From the NCBI GenBank assembly GCA_019973155.2, contig BPQB01000085.1, positions 1 through 64,000 of the forward strand: a stretch of DNA of 64,000 bases, read 5' to 3'. Shown in pieces: positions 44,467 to 56,459 of this stretch. The DNA is from Phanerochaete sordida. Its lineage: Eukaryota; Basidiomycota; Agaricomycetes; Polyporales; Phanerochaetaceae. Positions within the stretch are counted from its first letter, which is position 1; each line of letters begins with the position of its first letter. The position numbers were made by a program, and so were the translations under genes. Below the pieces are notes generated by a model. It saw only the letters and a list, made by a program, of their open reading frames with translations, was not told where the DNA came from and did not search any database.

Positions 44467-45326
44467 GGTTCGAAGAGTTGACGAATTTGTCGGTATATCT
44501 TGGATATGTAAGGAGGTAAATGGACTTTATGGTCTGTGTATAGCACTGTACATACTGGAATCTGGAAATCTTGCAAAGCATGAAGAGCCTCAGGCCTCGG
44601 CCTCAAGGCTTCAAGCTCCAGCTCGACCCTGGTGGGTTGTACATGCGGCTGCTGCTTCAGTGTACGATGAGCGCTTCGGCGCGTGCGAACTCAACTTGCT
44701 TTGCTACCACTACCTCTGCGACATTGATGACTCTAGGTCAGTTCGTGAAGAGCATGGTTGTCGTCTTCGAGCAGAGCCAGGTTAACGAGCTGCGCTTCCA
44801 GGTCTTCGCACGAATCACGCGAGCCGCGATGCGATAGCTGTTCGGACACAGCCCGAACACCGTTGCTCCACAGTCTGCAAAAATTTGAGCGGTACATCAA
44901 GGGAGCTAGCACGCAGATGCCGCTAAAGTTCGAACACCTGGTCTGTCACTTTTCCCTCGGGTAGCGAAGTGGGGGCTGATAAGCTTTCCTAGGACGGTGA
45001 TCCTTGCTCGCCGCAGGATCGCCCGGCCGTTTTCGTGGCGGTTCCTGTCAGAAGAGTAGCGAGGGATGATTGAGTGCAGTCTTGCCTGCCGCTCTCTGGC
45101 GTCGCTTCAACCAGGTGGTAGATTGGCAGACTCTGCTCATCACGCCTGCTTATTGCCTCCCATTGATTGCGCGGGAGCGAGTCTGATGTGGGTCTTCTCC
45201 GTTTGTCCTGGGCTCGTTTGTGGCTGATGGGCTCGTTTCTGCGTAGCTGGTCCCGAGCTCTTTTGTCGGCCATAAAGGCTAGAGGAAAATGCTGCTGGAG
45301 GCCATGTCGAGGTACCCTCTCCACCG
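44467..45326. other. Intergenic region upstream of the first DUF6533 gene
   Basis: About 860 bp with no recognised gene, repeat or promoter motif. Confidence 0.4.
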
Positions 45327-46973
45327 ATGACAGACCAAATAGATCCCGGGCTCGTCAGTGCGCTGAACGAATTGTACGTCTATTGCGCAGTGCCACGCGT
45401 GCATTCAGGCTAACATACTGAACCAGCGCGCTGGGCAACCGCATCGGCCTTTCGATGACTGGTGAGCCGAATGCGTTCTATGCTCTTGTATCAGTCCATT
45501 TATTCCGCCTTCACTAGTCCTTCCCCTCTTCGAATATGTGATCACGATCGACCTCGAAGTGGCGACGGTTTGGAGGCGAAAGTTTACTGTCCCCTCACTT
45601 CTGCTGATCACGACACGATGGAATATGGTGCTCGGTGCCTTACTCTTCTTCTGGCCTACTCCGTCTGTGAAGGTGAGTCTTCCTCTCGCTTCTACTAATT
45701 GCTGATATTCACGCTCGAATTCAGGCGTAAGCAGCACGTCAACCTATACTCGTAAACCCCAGCCTGATCTCTTTTCAGCTGTACCATTACGACCGATCTG
45801 GATCAGGTTTCCCATTTGATAGGCTTCGTTCAGACGGCTCGTGCGTTTCAATCACCATCCCGCTTATGGCATTGCGCTCTCCTAATACATCATACAGTAT
45901 TCTCCGCACTTCGGGTGTATGCCATTTGGGGACGAAATTATTTCCTGTTCTCCGTGGTGCTTGCTCTCAGCCTCGTGCCTGTGGGGACGAATCTTGTGCG
46001 TTCTGCACTTACATTTTCGTGATTTATTCGGCTCATCGATAGTTGTAGTTCGCTAGCGTGCGCACGACGAACTTTCTCGTCGGTCCACCTTTCGAGGCAT
46101 GTGGTCAAGACCTTGACGGTGTATCGGTCACCGTTACCAAAGCGTACGTGCTTCATCACAATTGTAACGCAGATCTAGGCTAACGCTCCGGTAGATGTAC
46201 GCCTTGGACGTTCTGGCTCGAACTTGTCGGCCTGACACGCTTACAGTGCTATACTTCACACGGGGCTCGCTCATTCTCGCCGACGTCATTGTAATTGCCA
46301 CCACTTGGATGAAGACCTTCCGCCAGTGGCTCACCGCGCGGCGTCTCAATATGCCTTTGTCGGTCTCGAGCTGCCTACTGGCTGACGGTTCGTCGTACCT
46401 TCAGTGCAAGGCCAGTAAATGGTACTAACTACGTTGTTTGTCAGGAACTTCATATTTTATGTGCGTGACGCCCTTTCCCCGCCTGAAGCCGTTGTAACAG
46501 TGGACCCAGCATCCTGCTCGTGATGAACATCCTACAACTCGCAACAGCAGGGAATGCGGTGTGTACCCTGTAATCTATTTTACGCTTGGGATACTAATCA
46601 CACAATCAACGCAGGTCGTCGAGGGGCCGTTGACATCCGTCGTTTCAACACTGGTCAGTTTCTTCTACCTTGCGACGGATATTATCTGATACGAAGCACG
46701 TAGCCCCCGATCCTCGTCTCACGCTTCATGCTCAACCTGCGCGCATTGAGCGTGCCAGAAGACCAGAGCATGTCTGCTCCGTGTCCGCCGCCTTTGCCCA
46801 GAGCGCCGCATCACGCGCGGCCGTCGCGGCTGGCCGGAAACATGGGAGAGTCGCTGATGTTTGCAGGAAACGACAGTGATCTTGGGGATGACGATGAGCT
46901 GTCCCCATTCGAGGGTCCAGAGCATCTAGCCAGTAGCCTCACTGAACCTATCGCAGGTCCCTCAGCGGCATGA
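45327..46973 (+). CDS. DUF6533-domain seven-helix membrane protein (paralogue 1)
   Basis: Member of the large Agaricomycete DUF6533 family, polytopic proteins with receptor-like topology and no known function. It starts MTDQIDPGLVSALNE. The DUF6533 core is PLFEYVITIDLEVATVWRRKFTVPSLLLITTRWNMVLGALLF. Later helices: FSALRVYAIWGRNYFLFSVVL, RGSLILADVIVIATTWMKTFRQW, SILLVMNILQLA and PPILVSRFMLNLRAL, then a Pro-rich and acidic tail ending AGPSAA. At least eight short introns are needed. The frame after TPSVK is kept only with a two-nucleotide exon at 45725-45726. The splice structure around 46140-46250 is unresolved. It is the only family member here on the plus strand, separated from the others by two unrelated genes. 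Confidence 0.85.
45725..45726 (+). other. Two-nucleotide microexon (GC), paralogue 1
   Basis: Flanked by introns 45673-45724 (52 nt, ends TTCAG) and 45727-45778 (52 nt, starts GTAAGC). GC plus the next C makes the Ala codon before CTITTDLDQV. A single larger intron would put all later helices out of frame. Confidence 0.8.
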
Positions 46974-47228
46974 TTGAATTAAGAACGACCATACGGTACT
47001 AGCATGCATCGTCTTTTCAAAGTCTGTCTGCAGCTCCGTTTATTCGCTACGGCTGTGACTTGGGGCCAGCGTAATTCGTCTATTTATCGCAGAGCCGGAC
47101 CTTCTGCCTATTAAATATGGAATATTGAGCACAGTGGGTCGAGACGAATGAACCCGGAGTCCGGACTCTGCGTCGCCGTGGCGCACGCCAATCAGCAGCC
47201 GGCGCTTGACCGTCCTTGACTCGCGACG
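46974..47228. other. Short intergenic region
   Basis: 255 bp between the DUF6533 gene and the amidohydrolase. Nothing recognised. Confidence 0.4.
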
Positions 47229-48782
47229 ATGTCGTCGACGCTGGTCATCCGCGACGTCCATCTCGCGTATGATGATGCGCAAAACGCTCGTAAGGTCTTC
47301 GACGTAGTCCTACAAGATGGACGAGTCGCGCGCATCCTAGACGCATCAGAACGCGAACATCATGGCCAAGAAGACAACGGGGCCGTCAAGATCATAGATG
47401 TCGAAGGCAAGGGACTGCTGATCCCAAGGTATTCTCATGTTGTGATATTCTCAGCTGTTTCTAACTGGGATTACACCCGCAGTCTATGCCATGCGCATAT
47501 ACACCTCGACAAGTGCTTCCTTCTAGACCGATGCGAGCTTGTCAAGGGGTATATCCTCCCTCGATTACAGCTCATGTGACAATCGCTCACCAGCTCAACA
47601 GAGACTTTAGCGAGGCTCTCGAGGTCACGTCCCGGGCCAAAGCAGCGTTTAGCTCCGATACTGCTGATATGTACGCTCGCGGGCAGCGCTTGATCGTCGA
47701 GAGCGTCGCAGCAGGCGTGACGCGTATGCGCGCGCATGTGGAAGTCGACACGATCGTCCAGAACGCTTGCCTAGACGCAGCACTCAGGCTGAAGCACGAC
47801 TACAAGAATTGCTGCGACGTTGAAATTTCTCGTAAGCGGCTTCGCCCTTGCTCGCGATTTTAGCTAAGCAGCCCGCAGTGTTCGCGCAGGACCCTCTCTT
47901 CCCATCGCCTTCCTCGCTACAGCCAGGCGACAACTACACCCTCCTGGAAAAAGCAGCGACCTCCCAGCACATCTCCTCCATCGGCTCCGCGCCCTACGTC
48001 GAGCCCACAGCCTCCCAAGCCAAATCGAACATCCGCCTCATCCTCGACCTCGCGCACGCACACAGCCTGCACGCCGACTTCCACCTCGACTACACCCTCG
48101 ACGCGTCCTCCGAGCCGCTCATCTGGTTCCTCCTCTCCGACCTCCGGGCGCGCGTGCGCACGGGCCGCTGGCACGCCGGCGCGCGCGTGTGCGTCGGGCA
48201 CGCGACGCGCCTCACGCTGTTCTCGCCCGCGGAATGGAGCCGCTACGCACACGAAGTCGCGGAGGACCGCCTGCCCGTGACGCTCGCGGGCCTCCCGCAG
48301 AGCGACGTGTACATGATGGGGCGCGCGCTCGCGCCCGTCCCGCGCAGCACGCTTGACGTCGTGCGGCTGGCGCGGGCGCATGGCGTCGGCGCGGCGCTCG
48401 CGGTGAACAACGTCGCGAACGCGTTCACGCCGCAGGGCCCGCCGGACCCGCTCGCGCTCTGCCCGCTCGGCGTCGCGCTGTTCCAGGCGGGGACGAAGGC
48501 GGCGTGTGCGGCGTTGCTGGTGAGCGTGATCGTCGCGTGATTTTGGGGAGACTCTGACGCGTTTGGCAGCGGTCTGTCACGACGATTGCTCGCGTCGCCA
48601 CTGGAAACGCCTCGCCGTCGTCGTTGTTCCCTCAGGTCGGCGATGTCGCGGATTTCGTCGTCCTACACGACAATCCCAGCGTACAGGACGCAGCCTGCAA
48701 TCCATGCTATGACCGGACCACGATCAAGAACGGGCGTGTTGTGGCACGCCGGAGGGGTCATGTCGAACTCCATCCTCATTGA
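47229..48782 (+). CDS. Cytosine-deaminase-like amidohydrolase
   Basis: Metal-dependent hydrolase of the amidohydrolase superfamily, cytosine deaminase-like branch. Five exons give 449 aa (introns 47429-47482, 47549-47601, 47832-47878 and 48520-48569). Metal-site motifs: LCHAHIHLDKCF, LLDRCELVKGDFSEAL, RMRAHVEVDT, LHADFHLDYT and VCVGHATRL. Where bacterial cytosine deaminase has its catalytic Asp, this protein reads AVNNVANAFTPQG, with Asn. The open frame seems to stop at 48540, but a last intron of 50 nt adds the conserved SVTTIARVATGNA, VGDVADFVVLHD and GRVVARR end. The substrate is unknown; the family includes cytosine, isocytosine and s-triazine hydrolases. Confidence 0.88.
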
Positions 48783-49220
48783 TACCATGTACTTCAATAG
48801 CGCACGCAGATAATAAATTCACCTTCTTTTTGTTTCAAGCCGGTATCCTGCCACTACACGACACAGCGTCATACGTAGAACCACGACGCATGCATTATAC
48901 TCCTACACTTGCATCCACACCTCCACCTTCATCTACACCTTCACCTTCATCTACACCACCAAACACCAAACGCAGGGCCAGAAGCGACAGTAGGACAAAG
49001 AACGTGGGGTGCTAGCGAATACAACAAGCGGGCGGAAAGCAGGGGCGAGAGCATGGCGGACGGCGAGAGGGCTGCAACTAAGAGGGTCATAGAGCTAGGG
49101 AATGACGGATGCTGTACGGAAAATGTGCGGCATGGAGACGTGCGAATGAAGACGAAAAACGACTTTAAGACAGTGCAAACCAGACAAAGCAACAAGCTCA
49201 CCGCCGAACCACCCCCAGCA
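48783..49220. other. Convergent 3' region with simple repeats
   Basis: Between the ends of the amidohydrolase and the RGS gene. 48911-48962 is an imperfect CT-rich tandem array of CACCTTCATCTACACCTTCA-type units. Confidence 0.6.
48911..48962 (+). repeat. Short tandem repeat (ACCTTCATCT type)
   Basis: About three alternating copies of CACCTCC/CACCTTCATCTA in a 50-bp CT-rich run; likely length-polymorphic. Confidence 0.7.
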
Positions 49221-52200
49221 TCACTCAGGCACGCCCAACAGCCCGCCCACAACAACAACGCTGATCACCGCCGCGAGCGCCGCGCTCCGCACGACGATCT
49301 CCCACTGCGCGCGCCCGACGAGCGGGTTCAGCACCGGCGTCAGCGGCGCCGCGAACGCGGGCACGCTCAGGTACACGCGCCGCCGCCGCCGCTCGCGCCC
49401 GCGCCCGCCGTCCTCGTCGACGACGCGCGGCTTCTCGCCCATGCGCGTCGGGGGAGCCTTCTCGTCGGGCGCGCCGCCGTCCGCGCCGCGCTCGCCCTCG
49501 ACGCTGCGCCGCCGGAAGACCTCGACGACGTTCTCGGGGCTGCAGCGCCGCTGGAGGCGCTCGAGCGCGGCGCAGAGCGTGCGCACGAGCCAGCCGTGGC
49601 GCGCGACGTCGATCGCGCTGCCGAGGTCCGAGCGCGAGGGCGCCGGCGACGCCGCGCGCGCGGGGGCGGCGCCCTTCGTGCGCTTCGCGCCCTGCGCGCG
49701 CGCGCTGGACTGCAGGGACACGGAGAACGTCGTGCGCGGCGGGAGCCCGTCGAAGTCGAACGCGACGGCGCCGGGGGGTGCGTCGGCGCGTGCGCGCGCG
49801 CCCTTCTCGAGGTCGTCCTGCCCCATCCAGGGCTGCGCGCCGTCGTAGTCGAACGGCTGGATGAACATCGCCGTGTTGGGCAGGCTCTCGCGCTTGGGCT
49901 CCGGCTTGGGGTCTTGCTCGGCGCGGGCTTCACGGCGGGGCTCCTCAGCGCGGTCCGCAGCGCGCGACGCCCACATCGCCCACGGGTTGTGGTTCTCCTT
50001 GCCGGCCTCGTAGTCCGGCCACATGGGATCACCTCCCGGCGCAGGAGCGTTCTTCTTCTTGTTCGTAGCTGCGCTCCCGCGAGACGAGGTGAGATGTGAC
50101 GACGTGTTGGAGGTCGTGAAGTTCGAGGTCTGCTGTGGGGCGGGCCCTGGACAGTCGCGGATGGGGTTCATGCGCGCCGCGCGCTCGAGGCTGGCTGGGA
50201 ACCAGTCCGCCGGTGCGGTCGCAGGCCCCTCGGGTGCGGGATTCTCGTCGTAGAAAGCATCGGACACTTCAATGACAGGCCGCCGTCTGCGTCTGCGCGA
50301 CAGCTGGAGGCGATCGATGTCTTCGTCGCTTTCCGACTCGCTGTTCGAACTGTCATATGAGCCAGAGCTGTAGCCGTCGTCGCTGAGGTTCTCCTCGGTC
50401 TCCTGGCTTCTTCGGCCGCCCGCGAGCTCGAGGGCTACGCCATCGAGCGACCTCCGCTTGCCCTGATCGAAATGCATCTTTCCAGGAGCAGTAAGAGGCG
50501 AAGGAGAAAGTCGTACCCCGAGGTCGAGGGGAGACGGCGCGGCGTCATTGACACTGGCCGACCTGACCCTCGCGAGGGGCGGCATGAGCGGCGGTTGCGT
50601 GAGAGGGGTCGTGGCCTCACGCATCATGCGTTCGAACCTCTCGCGCTCGGTCTCTTCTTCCTCTGCGCGTACGCGGCTTCCGAAGAACAGCCCCGTGGGG
50701 AGACTCATCTTTCGCGGAACCGGCTTTGTAGACGGAGAGCCAGGGTCAGGAACAGAAAGACTTGTCGCCGATGCTGGTGATAGTGATGCTTGGCTGGGAC
50801 TCAGGCTGTAGACTTCTGACGCGCCAGCAGTGGGAAATGGATTGGTGAACGTCACAGCAGTCGGCGAGGGTGGGTTTGACACAATTCGCGGGCACTTATC
50901 GTTCGTGGCGTTCTTCAGCGAGTCGCGGTGGCCGCGTAGCGGGTCGCCTTTGAGCGGCTTCGGCTTGGAGATTGCAGGGCGCGCAAGCTCGAATGAGCGC
51001 AGCTGCCGGAGGTCGCCGAACATGTAGATCATCATGCATACCTGAGACACTCATGAGTTCGCGTCTAGGCACATGACAGATGACATACCCCATAGAGCGC
51101 ACTAATGAAGATCGTGAGGCCGATCCACATTCCCGGAAGCGCACAGAGGCGCCACCACCGCGCCGCATGTGTGGCGAAGCACGCCGCGAGCGGCGGTCCA
51201 CTAAAATCGTGCATATAAGCATTGGCCCACGTAACGCGCCGAAGAGACGTACCTCAAAAGTATCCCAATGACCGTTCCACCCGCGTTCCCACAGTAGGCA
51301 CGCGACATGCCGACGTTGTTGTAAGTCGCGATGACAAGCCGCGCCAGACTGTCTCTCAGGCGGTCTTCGATGATATCCTTGAGGTCGTCGAACACATGCG
51401 GCGCCGGAGGAGGCGGTAGCTTTCCGCCTGTGCCCTTGGTGCCCTTCATCATGTTCTTGAGGTCTCCGGTGCTGAGATTTCGAAGAGCGTCGTAGGGATC
51501 CGTCGAGTTGCGTCCATCGCCCTTGTCCTGGCCTTTCTCGTCGTCGCCGGCAAAGAACGCGCCGAGGACCTCACTTCCAACGTCAAGTTCGTATGGCGCG
51601 CCCGGTACGAAGAACGTTTCCTTGGCGCGCAGGTAGAAGAGTGCCAAAGAGGAATTTGGTGGAAGCGGAGGTGGTGAAGGAGCGTACGGGCGGTATCGTC
51701 TATCCGCGTTATGCTGCTCGAGGGATTCACTGCTTTCGTTAGAAAACAAAGTAGCTGGCGAAGTTGGTGACGAGACGACTGTGGGCGAGGAAGGAAGCGA
51801 GCGAGTAGCGAGAGGCGGTGGAGGCGAAGAAGCGGAAAGCGATGATATGGCGACTCCGAGAGAAGGGAGAGGACGCTGGCGAGCTGAAGGAAAGTGAAAG
51901 CCGCTTGGAGGTTGGAGCAAGCTCGGAGGCTCAGGCTGTGGAGGCTGTAGTGGAGTCGGCGGAGGAGGATGGGTGTTGAAAGCGAGCTCCCTGGAGCGTC
52001 GCGTCTTGTGCTTGGCGTGTTTCTTCTTCGCTGCGGACTTGAGAGAGGACGTCCAGCGGTCATACCGCGCGGTGTACTCTCGAAGCCATAGAATAAAGTA
52101 CCTGACGCGTCTCGTCAGAGAGCTGCGAGCAGGGTGGCAAGCGGTACTCACAGGTTCTCTGGCATATGATCTACATAGAGCAGCCATTCCTCAAAGTCCT

Positions 52201-52612
52201 TGAGGCCCAGCGGCGGTAGGTGCTTCCGGTCAAGGACATCCTCGAGGGAGACTTCGTACTGAGGCTGTATGCGTAGGCCAAAGTCTGCTGGGTTCCAGGA
52301 CCACCAGTGGGCCTTGCCCTTGCCTTTGTCGCGCGCGCTTAGGGTCTGGGAAGGCGGAACCGAAGAGTGAACAAGTTCTGGGGGAATTTCTGGCGGGTGT
52401 GTGAGCCGGAAGGGCAGGTTGCGGATGCTGGAAGAGCTGAGCTTGACCGGAGTGGGCTGTGTGAGCTGTGGGGGCTGCTTGACGGGCACGGGACGCGACG
52501 AGGACGGGAAAGGACGCGCATGGGACGGGCCAGGTGATGACGGGACGTGGGGTCGCGGAGATGAAGGTGCGACGGGCGTGGACGGCCAGGCGGAACGGGA
52601 GCCCGAGGCCAT
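49221..52612 (-). CDS. RGS-domain membrane protein (Rax1-like)
   Basis: Four exons give 1,080 aa (introns 52102-52151, 51201-51252 and 51042-51088). The start is MASGSRSAWPSTP at 52612; an in-frame extension upstream is possible. After a Pro/Ser-rich leader, an RGS domain begins at VSLEDVLDRKHLPPLGLKDFEEWL and runs through MPENLYFILWLREYTARYDRW. It is interrupted by a long Pro-rich insert and resumes at LALFYLRAKETF and DDLKDIIEDRLRDSLARLVIATYNN. C-terminal membrane segments: LSGPPLAACFATHAARWWRL with MWIGLTIFISALYGVCMMIYM, and a final VVRSAALAAVISVVVVGGLLG after about 500 disordered residues. RGS proteins accelerate Galpha GTP hydrolysis; yeast Rax1 marks bud sites. The Rax1 link is inferred from architecture. 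The insert and disordered region are unusually large. Confidence 0.8.
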
Positions 52613-54326
52613 GTGGGAGGCGTGCTCGCTGGCCGCGACGGCGAGGAGGACGAGGAGGAGGACGTCGTGGGCGGAGGAGAAGAGCGACGGACCTGGGGAG
52701 CGATAATGGAGGTATAATGAGGCCCGAGGAATGACAGACGAAATGGTAGGCTGGCCGGACGTCAGTGCGATCAATGAGCTTCCATGCGATCGACCCACTC
52801 CCCAAGCCCAACCTGCCCGCCGACACTTGTCGCCAGCGCGCCGCGGACCCAAATCAGGCTAGTTTGGCTCCGTCGTCACCGCCTCCCCTCCCCGACGCCC
52901 CCGCCCGCCGACCCCCGCCCTCGCGCTGGGGCGGCCGACGCGGATCCGAAGGGAGCCCCGTCGGCGAGGCACGTCGAGCTTAGCGTGTGAGCTGTCACCG
53001 AAGCTCAGAACACGTCGTCCCGTGGGAGCGTGCCCGCGCCACACGACGCGTCGGCGCCCGCCCCGGCGGCTGCTCGATCTCCCCATCCGCGTCGTCACCG
53101 GCAAATCCGAGGACCACAGCGAAAAAAGGCTATCTCGCCAACATTTTTCGTCGTCGCTGGGCAGCAGATCGACGACGGCCATCGTCGCGCCTGCGATCGT
53201 CCACTTTCGCACGTCCGAGGTTCGGCCGCCGCTCTATCTCATTTAACTCTCTTCGTCGCCGACACGATGGGACCCTTGGCAGCCCTCTTCTCCGCCCTGC
53301 CTGCCGTGATGCCCATCCTCCACCGACGCACCGTCCCAGACAGCCTCCGCTGGCCCCCGTCCACTCATCTGAGCTGCCTTACGTTGGTTGCCCCCGGTGA
53401 GGGTTCTCCTCTTCACCAACTCTCAGAGTCTTATTGTGCTCGCCGACAGCGACATAACGTCGCACAATTGGCTGTGTGCCTCTGCTTCGCGACTGCCGTC
53501 CACAATACCTAGTATGTACGCTTTGTCTCTCGCCCGAGCCTCTGGGACCCCCGCACGTCTTCTATCGCCCACACAGAGTTCGCGCACACTGCGTCCGGCG
53601 GCGCGAACCGTCCACGCAGCGCAGCTGCAGCATTCCTGCCTATCGCTGCCGGCATCCGCGACGCACCTCCCCCCGCTTCCATGCCAGCGCGCTACAAGGG
53701 TGCGCGTGTGACCAGCCCGCCGACGGGCCCAGCGAATACGCAGTGGCCATTCACCGCGGAGGCCCGCTGCGCGAACGTTGCGCACGCCTTCCTCCTGCCA
53801 CGCCGCTGCCATGCCGCCCCTGCAGCACGCCGCCAGTACTGTACCCTTCGCCCACACGGAAGTTTGTACGTACTCCTGCGGGCTTCCCCGCCTCCGTCGG
53901 CCCTGCTGCCTGGCTATTTGTTTTAGCAGCGTTCTGCCATGTCTGGAGGTCAAGCATGACCTGTCCACAGGATCCAAGAAGGTATAATACTCTGTGGGAA
54001 GGACGCGACGTGCCCGCTGACGTCGGCGGCGCACCGAGAACCAGACCCTGTGGCTGCGATCGACCATGTATTCTACGAATCGACACGAGCACAAATACGA
54101 AACGATTTCACACCCACACAAGACCTCCATGACGTGCACGTTTGCAGCCAGCCCAGTGACGTCCCTACCAGAGCGCGGGAGAGACAGCACCGTGTACGCC
54201 CCCGACACGCAGCCTTCCACGCTCACAGAGCGCACAACGCGGCTCCCACACCCCGAGGCCTCACACCACGCCGCCGCAGAACCCAGATACATGGCCCGCG
54301 GGTGCACCCTGCGGACATGTCGCCGG
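52613..54326. other. Intergenic region upstream of the RGS gene
   Basis: 1.7 kb. At 53268 an ATG after a CT-rich leader opens a short plus-strand frame (MGPLAALFSALPAVMPI) that I cannot extend by splicing or identify. Otherwise no gene. Confidence 0.4.
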
Positions 54327-55953
54327 TCAGAACCCACGTTCGAGGCTGGCCACGTCGTGCACCTGTCCGTTTCGCCCGCAGCGTGCACGAGCGCATGCCC
54401 CGCGTGGCGCGGTGCAAGCCGACAGGCTGTCCTGCGCGCCGGGCGTGTCCTGTGCGTCGCCGTCGGGCGCGAAGCTGCGCTCATCGCCGCACACATAGCC
54501 CAGCGGCGCACCAATGTCTCCGAGCACGCTGTGCCCCGCGAAGACGACGCTCGACACGCGCGCGTCCACCGTGCAGCCGCGCTCCGCGCAGCTGCGCAGG
54601 CCCAGCAGGAAGCGCGAGACGACGACCGGGGGCTGGATGTGCGTCAGTCGCTGGCGGGCGTTTTGTGGTGGGTGGCGTACGAGTTGGATGACGACAGGTT
54701 CGAGGCCCAGCATCCGCCATTGCCAGGCCAATGTCACGAGGAGGTCGATCGTATTCATGCCTAGTAAAACCCTGCGTTTCGTCGTCGGGAGTTATACAGA
54801 GAGCTCGAGAGGAGAAGAGGCCTGAACGCACAAGAAATAGACAGTCCCTGTGCAATATATGTCAGCATACACAAGGATATGGAAAGAACGTCGTACCGTC
54901 TCTCATAAGACATGTCGTGATCGGCAGATTCATGCCCAATCGCTTGCCTCTGCGCCAGAGGTGAAAGGTCGACCGCCATGTTACGACGAGGACGATGACA
55001 TCCGCGACAATCATAGCCCATCTGGTCAGTATCGATACTAGTGGCGCGATAAGAAGTGTTCTAGTCGCCAGCATATGACTAGGGCTTACAGCTGACCAGT
55101 GTCAGTCCGGGCCGCGTTCCGTGTGGCTGGGGCACTTACAGGTCGATTTTCGCATACAAACCGGGTTTCAGGGAATACGAGTCTCCGCTGTCCCTACAGA
55201 CAAAAGCCAAGATCCTGTTCTGGGGGTGGCAGGGTCATTATAAACGTCACGGGGTGGCGCAATGACGCACGATGTTCTCCCCGATCGGGGTCAAGCTCAA
55301 GAGAATGACTATTGCTGCTAACACCACGCGTCGCTCTGCCAGTGCGTACACCCGTAGGGCCGAAAAAACTAGTAAGAAAACTCAACGTGGAAATTCCGGT
55401 GATAAGAGAGGCTCGTACGAGCAACATGTATGATACCGGCGATATCGAGCATGATGCTGAGGGGCAGAGGTGCCATGCAGCTGCGATCATGGATGAGTGT
55501 TTGCACTAGTAGTGGAATGGCTGGAATATACTGACCCCTAGTGACAATTTGAGATCGCGCAGCAGCTCTACTGACTTGAGGAACACGTACAGTATGACTC
55601 TGAGTTTGCCCGGGGACGAAGATGAGCATGCCGTTGATGAGCATGCACCAGCGGGTGCTGAGCAGCAGCATGGACGACAGTGTCTTTTTGCGTTTCCAGG
55701 CAGAGGAAACTTCGCGGTCGAAGTTAATGACGAACTCGTAGAGAGACAGAGCTTGACGATGCGGATACGGTGCGTTAGCGGACTCGGACGGTAATTTCAT
55801 AAGTAGGTACTAGTGTGCACACCGCTCATTGCGTAATCGACGCAGTCACCAAACCATCTGGGATGATAGTCAGTCGGAGGTGGGAGGTATATATTTCGCT
55901 GGACGTGCTTACGCTTCTTTCAAGTCTGGGATGTATGGTGCACGTTCAGAGGC
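54327..55953 (-). CDS. DUF6533-domain membrane protein (paralogue 2)
   Basis: First of a tandem minus-strand array. Readable exons: ERAPYIPDLKEA, WFGDCVDYAMS, ALSLYEFVINFDREVSSAWKRKK, MLLLSTRWCMLINGMLIF, then CMAPLPLSIMLDIAGIIHVAR, FSALRVYALAERRVVLAAIVIL, LTRWA with MIVADVIVLVVTWRSTFHLWR, MNLPITTCLMRDG, a helix around MNTIDLLVTLAWQWRML and VVVSRFLLGLRSC, and a Cys/Arg-rich tail ending DVASLERGF. I could not find an in-frame ATG for the first exon, so the 5' end is uncertain. Needs a two-nucleotide exon at 55536-55537. Confidence 0.75.
55536..55537 (-). other. Two-nucleotide microexon (GG), paralogue 2
   Basis: Between introns 55538-55590 (53 nt, ends CACTAG) and 55481-55535 (55 nt, starts GTCAGT). 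GG plus C gives Gly before CMAPLPL. Confidence 0.8.
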
Positions 55954-56459
55954 CGACACCGATACAGAGGAGCGCGCCGCTATGAAGGACTGAGAGGTCT
56001 TGGGAGCAAATGGGCACCGTGACAGCGCGCGAGATTTATAGGAGCCCTGGGTATGATCTTGATGGCCCCGACTCGAACGCGATGAACCATCTGATTGCTA
56101 TACCTAGAGGAAGAGCTTCATTAGGTCGTCGTAGGGATCATGGTAATTTGAGCTGGCTGCCACACCCCACTCGTCGTTCTGGGTAGAGATGACTGTCATG
56201 GTAATCGGGATCTGACAATGATATTGGCACTCCGATGGCCTGTTTATGGAATAAGGAGTGCAGAGATTCATACCACTGGCTTCAGTCTTGCTATGAATAT
56301 TTCCTTGAACTGCGGCCGCAGCCTGATGATGAAGCAACATCTGTTCATCTGAATTGCGGTTGTGGGCAACGTCCAGGACTTGCAGAGAAACACAGCAAGT
56401 AACAGTGATCCACGGGATATATATATATACGTATTCCCTGTAGGTGCGTGAGGATGCGC
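55954..56459. other. Non-coding stretch with a diverged duplicated segment
   Basis: Two short blocks here (56,060-56,090, ATCTTGATGGCCCCGACTCGAA; and about 56,140-56,210) resemble blocks at about 56,790-56,820 and 57,120-57,180. No gene is supported. Confidence 0.4.

Noticed and set aside
48909..50099. 396-codon plus-strand open frame
   Set aside because: Antisense of the RGS gene's last exon plus a simple repeat; Arg/Ala-rich.
52613..52852. N-terminal extension of the RGS protein
   Set aside because: Open but low in similarity to anything; the ATG at 52612 opens the Pro/Ser leader typical of such proteins. Not fully excluded.
53268..53510. Small plus-strand gene starting MGPLAALFSAL
   Set aside because: An ATG after a CT-rich leader, but no downstream exons or relatives could be recognised.
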